Below, in pieces: positions 6,094 through 11,914 of a stretch of 12,086 bases of DNA; positions within the stretch are counted from its first letter, which is position 1, and the number at the start of each line of letters is the position of its first letter. Location: NCBI GenBank assembly GCA_001593925.1, contig LUCD01000029.1:1-12086 (forward strand). The letters run 5' to 3'. Made by a program: the position numbers and the translations under genes. This DNA is from Candidatus Bathyarchaeota archaeon B26-1. GTDB lineage: Archaea; Thermoproteota; Bathyarchaeia; Bathyarchaeales; B26-1. The notes under the pieces are model-generated. The model made no database searches, was not told the origin of the DNA, and saw only the letters and a list, made by a program, of their open reading frames with translations.

Positions 6094-6372
6094 CTAATCC
6101 TTTATCGCCTCGAGTAGGCTCATAACGTTCCAGAGCTTAACACGCGTGTAAGGCGGCATGTTTGGGTCTTGAAGTATCTCGTCAAGGATCGAGATGACGT
6201 TCGAGGCTCTAACGGCAGGGGTGTACTCTGTGACTTGAAGGGCGTCCATAGACTCTTTGGCGGCCCTTCTGATGTTGCGGGGCGTCGTGGTGTCCTCGGA
6301 AATCTGACCTAAGATAACCAAAGCCTGTTTTATCCTCTCCTCGTACTCCTTCAACTTCTTCTTGCTCACCAT
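6094..6372 (-). CDS. UPF0147 family protein, 92 aa
   Basis: A small, all-helical cytoplasmic protein of the archaeal UPF0147 family, whose function is not established to my knowledge. The signature is easy to read: ISEDTTTPRNIRRAAKESMDAL, then AVRASNVISILDEILQDPNMPPYTR. This is an internal repeat of two helix-EDxxxPxxxR units. The start is ATG 6372: GGGAGG (6386-6381) lies 8 nt upstream, better than the in-frame TTG 6378 or GTG 6375. It is divergent from the 5-formyltetrahydrofolate cyclo-ligase-like gene across an AT-rich 92-bp spacer holding TATA-like boxes for both directions. Length is typical for the family. Confidence 0.9.
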   Translation of the reverse strand: MVSKKKLKEYEERIKQALVILGQISEDTTTPRNIRRAAKESMDALQVTEYTPAVRASNVISILDEILQDPNMPPYTRVKLWNVMSLLEAIKD

Positions 6373-6417
6373 CACCAACCCCTCCCACAGACAGAACTAT
6401 AGCCAGCACTTAACAAT

Positions 6418-6440
6418 TACTTATTAATTATTTAACATTT
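6418..6440. promoter_or_regulatory. Divergent promoter region, UPF0147 / cyclo-ligase-like gene
   Basis: A very AT-rich block in an otherwise GC-richer region. Leftward, TAATTAATAAGT (6430-6418) is about 45 nt before ATG 6372 with room for the leader carrying GGGAGG. Rightward, ATTATTTAAC (6427-6436) is about 30-38 nt before TTG 6465. The boxes overlap, so the two promoters may compete. Confidence 0.45.
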
Positions 6441-6464
6441 ATTTGAACCTTAGGGGTTGCGGCG

Positions 6465-7292
6465 TTGCCTAGCCTCCCAGAAGACCTAGAGACGAGCAAG
6501 ATCAACCACTACGGAGTTACCTCTCAAAGCGTCCAAGGGTCTTACAGGCCAGAGAAGAAGTCGATAAGGACGAGAGTATGGAGAGTTATGGAGGAGCTCG
6601 GAATCTCCAAGTTTCCGCGTCCAGTCTTCGGGAGGATACCTAACTTCGTGGGGGCTGAGAGAGCCGCTGAGAGGCTTGCCAGCCAACCTGAATTCCGGAA
6701 CGCGGAGACCGTTAAGGTCAACCCCGACTCTCCTCAGACCATGGTTAGAAGACTCGCCCTCCTGAACGGTAAGGCGCTCATAATGCCGACTCCGAGGCTT
6801 AAGAGAGGCTTCATTCTCCTTGACCCTGAGAAGATACCCAGACGGCTTTACTTCAAGGCGTCCACGATCAAGGGAGCCTTCAAGTACGGGAAACTATGCC
6901 CATTAAGTGAGCTGCCCAAGGTTGACCTCGTAGTAGTCGGGTCGGTAGCCGTCTCCAGAGACGGCGTCCGGGTTGGGAAGGGCGGGGGCTACAGCGAGAT
7001 AGAGTACGCAGTCCTGAGAGAACTGGGCCTCATAGAAGAGGAGACCCCAGTCCTCACGACCGTTCACGACGTCCAGATCGTGGAGTGGGCTCCCTTAGAA
7101 CCTCACGACCTCGTGGTAGACGCCATAATCACCCCCAGCAGGATACTCCGCGTTGAGAGGGTTCACAGCCGCCCCGGCGGGATCGTCTGGGAGAAGCTGA
7201 GCGACGAGATGATCAGGGAGATGCCCGTCCTCTCAGAGCTGGGAGCTCTGAAGGGGAAGGTTGAAGGGCGCCCAGTTCGGTTCATGGTATGA
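6465..7292 (+). CDS. 5-formyltetrahydrofolate cyclo-ligase-like (MTHFS family) protein
   Basis: Member of the MTHFS fold, whose classical members use ATP to convert 5-formyl- to 5,10-methenyl-tetrahydrofolate; archaeal relatives form a separate branch and the actual substrate is uncertain. Evidence over 275 residues: FPRPVFGRIPNFVGA (50-64), KVNPDSPQ (84-91), ALIMPTPRL (104-112), VDLVVVGSVAV (153-163) and the glycine-rich phosphate loop GKGGGYSEIEYA (171-182), followed by TTVHDVQIV. The N-terminal 30 or so residues precede where relatives usually begin. No other in-frame start lies between TTG 6465 (AGGGG 8 nt upstream) and Met42, so the extension is either real or translation begins inside the conserved region. 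The 3' end overlaps the convergent AlaX gene by 11 bp. Confidence 0.85.
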   Translation: MPSLPEDLETSKINHYGVTSQSVQGSYRPEKKSIRTRVWRVMEELGISKFPRPVFGRIPNFVGAERAAERLASQPEFRNAETVKVNPDSPQTMVRRLALLNGKALIMPTPRLKRGFILLDPEKIPRRLYFKASTIKGAFKYGKLCPLSELPKVDLVVVGSVAVSRDGVRVGKGGGYSEIEYAVLRELGLIEEETPVLTTVHDVQIVEWAPLEPHDLVVDAIITPSRILRVERVHSRPGGIVWEKLSDEMIREMPVLSELGALKGKVEGRPVRFMV

Positions 7293-8052
7293 GTGAGAAG
7301 TAAACTCTCCGGTTATTCTTTCCTTTATTTTCGGCTTTCAACATCTTCAGCTGGCCGACTTCCCTGAGGTTTCTGACGTGGGTTCCCCCATCGGCCTCTA
7401 TGTCAACCCCAACGATCTCGACGAGCCTCAGCTTCGGAAGTTTCGGCGGGAGAGCCTTCGCCATCCGTATTACGCCGGGTATCTTCAGAGCCTCCTCCCG
7501 AGGAACCTCATACCACCTGACCGGTATATCCTTCTTTAGAATCTCGTTCGCTTTCTCTATGTATCTCCGAAGTAGCTCCCGGTTAAACTCCTTAAGGTTG
7601 AAGTCGAACCTTATCCGCTCTAGGCCGAGCTGGTTTCCAGTTATAAGCGCCCCGGTCTCTCTGCATAGGAGGGAGGCAAAGACGTGAGCGGCCGTGTGGC
7701 TCCTCATAAGCCTGTACCTCCTCTCCCAGTCGATTATGCAGTGAACCTTGTCTCCGGGTTTGAGTCCGGCTCTATCGACCTCGTGGAGAATATCGCCCTC
7801 AGACTTCTTAACGCTTAGAACATTGTAGACTTCTTCTCCCTTCTTAATGATCCCCGTGTCGCATGGTTGGCCTCCGCCCCCGGGATAGAAGATCGTCTGA
7901 TCCAAGGTTACGTAGCGCTCGTCCTTGACCGAGGTGACCTGAGCGTCACACTCCTTCAGGTAACTGTCCTCCAGATAGAGGGCCTTGACCACCTCGTCCA
8001 CCCCAAAAATTGGTGGAATAAAACTGCTAATTACTCTTTCGGCTTGGCTCAC
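7282..8052 (-). CDS. alaX: Alanyl-tRNA editing protein AlaX (AlaX-M type)
   Basis: A free-standing editing enzyme that hydrolyses Ser- (or Gly-) mischarged tRNA-Ala, equivalent to the editing domain of alanyl-tRNA synthetase. The 256 residues comprise an N-terminal beta domain (about 24-105) with the glycine-rich FYPGGGGQPCDTG motif (55-67) typical of AlaX-M and AlaRS, then the catalytic domain with the zinc pair H119/H123 in SHTAAH. The second metal motif reads ADGGTHV (220-226): H225 is present, but Asp221 occupies the position of the Cys in CGGTH. GTG 8052 overlaps the stop of the upstream zinc-finger gene in a GTGA tetranucleotide, implying translational coupling. Homologues usually begin near ALYLEDSYL, so in-frame GTG 8001 or 7992 could be the true start. 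Convergent 11-bp overlap downstream. Confidence 0.9.
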   Translation of the reverse strand: MSQAERVISSFIPPIFGVDEVVKALYLEDSYLKECDAQVTSVKDERYVTLDQTIFYPGGGGQPCDTGIIKKGEEVYNVLSVKKSEGDILHEVDRAGLKPGDKVHCIIDWERRYRLMRSHTAAHVFASLLCRETGALITGNQLGLERIRFDFNLKEFNRELLRRYIEKANEILKKDIPVRWYEVPREEALKIPGVIRMAKALPPKLPKLRLVEIVGVDIEADGGTHVRNLREVGQLKMLKAENKGKNNRRVYFSLIP

Positions 8053-8267
8053 CGGGCTCTATACCGCCACTTGTCCACTAGCCTCTCCAGCTTCGTAGCC
8101 TTCTTGAAATCCTTATAGTGTTCCTTGCAGAGGTAAGCCCTCCTCGAACCGGTGACCTTCAATCCCGCCTTCGCAACCTTCTCGACTGGGAGGGATCGAA
8201 CAGCCTCCTTCCCGCAACCCTGAACGCTACACTTGACACCCTTGCCGACTCTGCCCAAATCGCCCAC
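8049..8267 (-). CDS. Small zinc-finger protein coupled to AlaX, 72 aa
   Basis: I do not recognise a named family. The protein has a probable single zinc site from C13-x4-C18 (KCSVQGCGKEAV) and C47-x2-H50 (YLCKEHYKDF), separated by 28 residues that include a basic turn (GSRR). A lysine/arginine-rich C-terminal helix follows (KKATKLERLVDKWRYRAR). It is small, basic and zinc-binding, with no signal or membrane segment, which suggests contact with RNA, ribosome or DNA. It is first in a two-gene unit; its TGA overlaps the AlaX GTG by 4 nt, so both are probably made together and a link to tRNA quality control or translation is a fair guess. The start is GTG 8267, 11-12 nt after the predicted transcription start; TTG 8258 is an alternative. 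Confidence 0.75.
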   Translation of the reverse strand: MGDLGRVGKGVKCSVQGCGKEAVRSLPVEKVAKAGLKVTGSRRAYLCKEHYKDFKKATKLERLVDKWRYRAR

Positions 8268-8300
8268 CCGCGAAACTTGAGAGTGGAGCTGTCCAAACGG

Positions 8301-8309
8301 CCTTAAATC
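8301..8309 (-). promoter_or_regulatory. TATA-like box of the zinc-finger/AlaX unit
   Basis: GATTTAAGG on the minus strand is about 35-42 nt before GTG 8267 and predicts a transcription start near 8278. It lies in the gap after the PfkB kinase gene, so this pair is probably transcribed separately from the kinase. Confidence 0.5.
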
Positions 8310-8352
8310 TATTTCTAGGAGGAACAGGGAATAACCGCCGCTCTAAAATGCG

Positions 8353-9258
8353 TTAAACCTTGACCACGCCCTCATAAGCCCCGCGGGCCCTCTCATACAC
8401 ATCCTTCCGGTCTCTAAGGATCGAGGGGCCTACATCTTCTATGATTATGGAGGCAGCTGCTGAGCCTACGCAGGCACACCAGACAGGGTCCCTCCCCTTC
8501 AGGTACTCGGCTAGGAAGGCTCCGATGAACGCGTCTCCGGCCCCCGTCGTGTCCCTAACGACTTCGGGTTTACAAGAAGGAACCTTGTAGGCTCCGTTTC
8601 CACGAGAGAGGAGGGCGCCCTCAACCCCCATAGTTAAAATGACGATTTCCACGCCGAACCCGTGAACCTTCCTGACGGCTGAGCTGATGTTAGAGGCACC
8701 CGTTATAACCTCAGCCTCTTCAACAGAAGCCTTGAATATACTGAAGGCTTTGAGAATCTTTGGGTTCCTCATGGCGGTAAGCCTTGTCCACCCCTCATGG
8801 TTAAATGCCCTAACGAAACCCTGCGGGTCAACCGAGAGGATTCCGGCGAGGCCTTTCGCTTTGTTCACAGTCTCTCCGCCGACTTCACCGGCTATGGGAG
8901 CCACATGTATGATCTTCGCGTGTAGCCAGTCGGGTAAGTCCTCGGCCTCTATGGGTGGAGCCCTCTTTAGAAGCCTCAGCCTCCTCTTGCCACGAGTATA
9001 CTTCAGCAGGAAGCTCGTTGTCTGAGCGTCTGGAACGATCTTCAGGGGGGAGAGGTCTATCCCTCGGGTTTCAAGCCACCTCCTGTACTCGCAAGAGAAG
9101 TCTCCCCCAACCTTCGAGACCACGGAGACGGATGCTCCAAGCGTTCTAGCGGCTAGGGAGACGTAGGTTGGAGGGCCTCCGAGGGCCCTCCTTGGAGGCT
9201 CAGCGCCAAGCTCTATTATGTCGATGGAGAAGTGGCCGAGGGTCACGATATCAAACAT
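8353..9258 (-). CDS. PfkB-family (ribokinase-like) kinase
   Basis: An ATP-dependent kinase of the ribokinase/PfkB superfamily, phosphorylating a sugar, nucleoside or cyclitol hydroxyl; substrate not identifiable from sequence. With ATG 9258 (301 aa, normal length) it shows the N-terminal strand VTLGHFSIDII (5-15), the substrate-binding GGPPTYVSLAARTLGA (27-42), and the signature DTTGAGDAFIGAFLAEYLKG (236-255) with the anion hole and catalytic Asp242. Twenty more residues in frame upstream (to 9318) are rejected: they would run across the TATA element and almost into the divergent eS26 promoter, and they do not resemble the family. The predicted transcription start is at about 9256, so the mRNA is probably leaderless. 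Myo-inositol kinase is one option, given the inositol-lipid-type synthase nearby; that is speculation. Confidence 0.88.
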   Translation of the reverse strand: MFDIVTLGHFSIDIIELGAEPPRRALGGPPTYVSLAARTLGASVSVVSKVGGDFSCEYRRWLETRGIDLSPLKIVPDAQTTSFLLKYTRGKRRLRLLKRAPPIEAEDLPDWLHAKIIHVAPIAGEVGGETVNKAKGLAGILSVDPQGFVRAFNHEGWTRLTAMRNPKILKAFSIFKASVEEAEVITGASNISSAVRKVHGFGVEIVILTMGVEGALLSRGNGAYKVPSCKPEVVRDTTGAGDAFIGAFLAEYLKGRDPVWCACVGSAAASIIIEDVGPSILRDRKDVYERARGAYEGVVKV

Positions 9259-9276
9259 AGAGGCCCATCCACACAA

Positions 9277-9321
9277 TAAACTATAAGAATATATCAGTCT
9301 CTTCCCGTATATTTTCATATA
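9277..9321. promoter_or_regulatory. Divergent promoters, PfkB kinase / eS26
   Basis: The minus-strand box CTTATAGTTTA (9287-9277) lies about 25 nt before ATG 9258. The plus-strand box TTTCATATAA (about 9313-9321) lies about 25 nt before ATG 9342. Neither gene has a convincing Shine-Dalgarno, so both are probably leaderless. Confidence 0.5.
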
Positions 9322-9341
9322 ACCTCCGGTGCTGGTTAGGG

Positions 9342-9632
9342 ATGCCGTACAAACGTAAGAGTAGGGGTAGGTCGAAGGGCTCCAAGGGGAGAAGCAACTA
9401 CGTCCAGTGCAGTATATGCGGGGAGCTCGTACCGCGAGATAAGGCCAAGAAGGTCACGAGGAGGTTCAGCATAGTCGACCCCGTCTTGGCTAGGGAGCTC
9501 CAGCAGAAGGGAGCGTACATGGCCAGCCCCGTTGAGACGAGGTACTACTGTGTCTCATGCGCGGTTCACAGGGGCATAGTTAAAGTTAGGTCCAAGAACG
9601 AGAGGAAGTTTCGAGTTCGAAGGAGGCGTTGA
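9342..9632 (+). CDS. rps26e: 30S ribosomal protein eS26, 96 aa
   Basis: Small-subunit ribosomal protein eS26, located near the mRNA exit region in eukaryotic ribosomes. The 96-residue product is full length: very basic N-terminus (KRKSRGRSKGSKGR), zinc ligands C23/C26 in VQCSICGELVPRDKA and C70/C73 in YYCVSCAVHRGIVKVR, and a terminal arginine-rich tail. The DPVLARELQQKGAYM region is also typical. ATG 9342 lies about 25 nt after a TATA-like box with no clear Shine-Dalgarno, suggesting leaderless translation. Within archaea eS26 is, to my knowledge, confined to TACK/Asgard-type lineages, which is a main clue to the source organism. It converges with the phosphatidyltransferase gene, 39 nt apart. 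Confidence 0.95.
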   Translation: MPYKRKSRGRSKGSKGRSNYVQCSICGELVPRDKAKKVTRRFSIVDPVLARELQQKGAYMASPVETRYYCVSCAVHRGIVKVRSKNERKFRVRRRR

Positions 9633-9671
9633 GCACGTTCCTCAGCTGAGTTAGGGCGTTTTCAACAAGAC

Positions 9672-10301
9672 TTAATGGGAATCCCTCTTCTGAGAAGCGG
9701 TTTTCCTCCAGAAGTAGACCGCGCGTTGGACAACGGTTATATTCGTCAGCACTGCTAGAGCGGCTACACCCCACCTCAAGGAGCCGCTCCACAGAAGGTT
9801 GAGGAAGCTCGCGGCGGCGATTATGAGGAGCCTCTCAGCCCGCTCAACAAGACCCACAGTCTCCATCGAGACGCCGGCAGCTTCACCCCTCGCCCTCGCG
9901 TAGCTGACGAGCAGGGACCCAACCAAAGCCGTCAACCCCCACGAGACGTCGCAGAGCCCACCTAAGATGAGGCCGCAGTAGATAGCTGCATCCGCGTACC
10001 TGTCAAAGAGAGAGTCTAGGAAGCCTCCGAGAACCGTCGCTCGACCTTGAAGCCTGGCCAAGGCGCCGTCTAAGGCGTCGCAGAAACCCGAGGCGAGGAG
10101 GAAGATAGAGCCTAAGACGATTAGGAGTTCACGGTTGCCCATGTAAAGGTGTACGCCTGACATCCAGTATGAGAGTGCGGACGCCGAGGCGAGGAGAACC
10201 CCAACCGCACTGACATGGTTGGGAGTTAAACCCGCATCCCTCGCCAGTCTGGCCTCAATAACCATCCAAGACTGGAACTTCTTCTTGAACTTTGTGAGCA
10301 A
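9672..10301 (-). CDS. CDP-alcohol phosphatidyltransferase, probably archaetidylinositol phosphate synthase
   Basis: An integral membrane enzyme that replaces CMP on CDP-archaeol with a polar alcohol; the archaeal branch with this N-terminus (MLTKFKKKFQ) and size usually acts on myo-inositol 1-phosphate, giving archaetidylinositol phosphate. The 209 residues hold about six hydrophobic helices. The complete family signature D-x2-D-G-x2-A-R-x8-G-x3-D-x3-D spans 75-100 (D75, D78, G79, A82, R83, G92, D96, D100), so it should be active. The start is TTG 10301, preceded by GGAAGGGGAAG. It lies 26 nt after the UROD-like gene on the same strand and is probably in one operon with it, although no functional link is obvious. 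Archaetidylglycerol or archaetidylserine synthase cannot be excluded. Confidence 0.85.
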   Translation of the reverse strand: MLTKFKKKFQSWMVIEARLARDAGLTPNHVSAVGVLLASASALSYWMSGVHLYMGNRELLIVLGSIFLLASGFCDALDGALARLQGRATVLGGFLDSLFDRYADAAIYCGLILGGLCDVSWGLTALVGSLLVSYARARGEAAGVSMETVGLVERAERLLIIAAASFLNLLWSGSLRWGVAALAVLTNITVVQRAVYFWRKTASQKRDSH

Positions 10302-10327
10302 AGGGCTTCCCCTTCCACTAGGCGGGG

Positions 10328-11464
10328 TTATGGAGGCTTATTCTTGCGGTACCTTCTGCTCAGACGGATAAGCCCCCTGAAGCACTCGACACTCATCTCG
10401 TATGGTATGCCGCCTTCGGAGCCGAGTATGAAGCCTCCGCCTGGACTTCCTATACGAATCCTATCTATCAGATGCTCCCTCAGCTCGTCGGGGCTCATGA
10501 GGCCGATCTCCTTGCTTAGACCTCCTTGGAGGCATAATCGGTCGCCATACCTCTCTTTCAAGTCTCTTAGGTTCATGTTGTCTGTGGGCCCTATCGGGTT
10601 CAACACGTCGAGTTTAGCCTCAACTAGGAGGGGTACTATGGCGTTCACGTTTCCGTGGCTGTGCATGTTGACGAAGGCTCCATACTTGTGGGCGAGGTTT
10701 ATCGCCTTAACGTGCCACGGATATATGAGCTCCTCGTAGAGCTTTGGACTCATGAAGGTGCCGCTACTGTATCCCAAATCGTCGACCCAGCCGATCATCA
10801 TCGCACCCCTCTCGAGGAGGTTCTTCTCGGCTCTAAGATTGAACTCCCCTAGGATGGCTAGGACCTTCTTGTAGAACTCTCTCCGCCGGTACATATCCAT
10901 AAGGACAACGTCTAACGGGCCTCTAAGGTAATACCAGACCCCTGAAAAGAAGCCATTTATGCTGCATACGGGAAAGAAACCCTTATCGACCACGTACTCT
11001 ATGGATTTTTCTACCTCTTCGTATCTAGTGGGGTCATCTGGGTCTGGAAGCTCAAGGTCTTCGAGGTCCTCCTCCGATGTTATGGGGTACGTGAGGTACT
11101 CCCTGGTCCAGACGTTCTTACTGGTGCCCACGCGCCATACAGCCCCTGTCTCCCACTCTATAATGCGCCAGTTCGACCCCGCATCTGTGACGCTCCTAAC
11201 CTTGAAGCCTCCGCTACCGGCACCGACCATAAAGTTGTCGAGAAACTCGGCCTCCCTGAGGATTCTCTCTAAGCCCTTAATGTCCTCTGCGGTTTTCACG
11301 TATCCGAAGCCTTCGATGTCATCTCCAATCTTTTGGTTAGACCTCTCAATAAAGGGTGAGAACTTAGACTTCGCCATCTCGTTCGTGAAGTTTATTATCT
11401 GAGGGGTCACCGATGGGTCTTCGTGGAGAACCGCCGCCAACACGCAGTCGAACCTACTGACCAA
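10328..11464 (-). CDS. Uroporphyrinogen decarboxylase/MtaA-family protein (non-heme type)
   Basis: A TIM-barrel protein of the UROD/cobamide methyltransferase superfamily. The sequence does not look like true uroporphyrinogen decarboxylase: the N-terminal substrate-binding block is absent. It resembles the broad archaeal set related to methylcobamide:CoM methyltransferases. Visible blocks over 378 residues: VDDLGYSSGTFMSPKLYEELI (227-247), the would-be metal motif NMHSHGN (266-272), DVLNPIGPTDNMNL (286-299), LCLQGGLS (310-317) and GGFILGSEGGIP (343-354). MtaA/MtbA proteins bind zinc with His-x-Cys and a later Cys in a PGC-like turn; here those positions read H268-S-H270 and SEG, so the metal site, if kept, differs. 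TTG 11464 follows GAGGTGGAGGGG, a strong ribosome binding site. Substrate unknown; first gene of a probable operon with the phosphatidyltransferase. Confidence 0.83.
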   Translation of the reverse strand: MVSRFDCVLAAVLHEDPSVTPQIINFTNEMAKSKFSPFIERSNQKIGDDIEGFGYVKTAEDIKGLERILREAEFLDNFMVGAGSGGFKVRSVTDAGSNWRIIEWETGAVWRVGTSKNVWTREYLTYPITSEEDLEDLELPDPDDPTRYEEVEKSIEYVVDKGFFPVCSINGFFSGVWYYLRGPLDVVLMDMYRRREFYKKVLAILGEFNLRAEKNLLERGAMMIGWVDDLGYSSGTFMSPKLYEELIYPWHVKAINLAHKYGAFVNMHSHGNVNAIVPLLVEAKLDVLNPIGPTDNMNLRDLKERYGDRLCLQGGLSKEIGLMSPDELREHLIDRIRIGSPGGGFILGSEGGIPYEMSVECFRGLIRLSRRYRKNKPP

Positions 11465-11552
11465 GACCCCTCCACCTCATCGATCCGGCTCCAAAGATCA
11501 GCAGAACTCGTCCGCTATTAGGCTCCTCGCAATTAAGAACTTATTGCTTCTC

Positions 11553-11566
11553 ATATACTTAAATCT
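11553..11566 (-). promoter_or_regulatory. TATA-like box of the UROD-like/phosphatidyltransferase operon
   Basis: AGATTTAAGTATAT on the minus strand is the best TATA match upstream of TTG 11464 and predicts a transcription start near 11530-11535, giving a leader of about 70 nt that contains the strong Shine-Dalgarno. The leader shows no obvious structure. Confidence 0.5.
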
Positions 11567-11761
11567 CTTTCAGTTTAGTGTTGACTAAGCGTCCGTGAGG
11601 AACTCCGTAACCTTCTTCATCTCCACGCGTCTGTCGTAAGGGCATTTTACTCGCTGACCTCCCTTACCGCTACGTGCAGAAGATGTTCGAAGAGATAACG
11701 ATCTCTAAATTGCTGTTAGATCGACAGGCATGTCAACAACCGTAATCTTAAAGAAGTTCAC

Positions 11762-11771
11762 CTTAAATATT
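11762..11771 (+). promoter_or_regulatory. TATA-like box upstream of Pth2
   Basis: CTTAAATATT predicts transcription starting near 11790, 14 nt before the in-frame ATG 11804 and about 125 nt before the homology-supported ATG 11915. No better box is seen nearer the latter. Confidence 0.4.
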
Positions 11772-11914
11772 GATGTCTCCCTATTAACCTTTGACTGTTA
11801 GGTATGAAACGTATAGAAGCCTACGCTTCCAATACTCGGCGCGAAAATAACGAGGAGAAAGCATCCCCATCTACTCTCCAAATCTTGAAAAGAACGGGTG
11901 GAGCCCTATTCAAT

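Larger units (their letters stand above)
11465..11914. other. Intergenic region without a secure gene
   Basis: About 450 bp between the divergent UROD-like and Pth2 genes. It holds the promoter of the former (11553-11566) and a TATA-like box at 11762-11771. Minus strand 11585-11761 carries short protein-like fragments split over two frames, possibly a decayed gene. AGAGAT-AACG-ATCTCT (11691-11706) is a perfect short hairpin, and GATCT...AGATC (11700-11722) is an alternative pairing of the same bases. The segment 11804-11914 is open in the Pth2 frame. No tRNA or repeat array is seen. Confidence 0.5.

Noticed and set aside
9641..9650. CTCAGCTGAG palindrome between convergent eS26 and the phosphatidyltransferase gene
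   Set aside because: It has no loop and no following T-run in either direction, so it is not a credible terminator; probably chance.
9586..9792. Minus-strand frame continuing past the phosphatidyltransferase (LVENALTQLRNVLNASF)
   Set aside because: It is out of frame with the enzyme, which ends normally, and runs antisense into eS26.
10959..11402. 147-codon plus-strand open frame
   Set aside because: Antisense shadow of the UROD-like gene, rich in Ser and Pro as expected for the reverse of an acidic coding region.
11585..11761. Read-through of an in-frame TAG (pyrrolysine) joining two fragments
   Set aside because: The segment just after the TAG (rich in Ser, Arg and Gly) is not protein-like in that frame, both stops would be TAG, and two frameshifts explain the pieces better.
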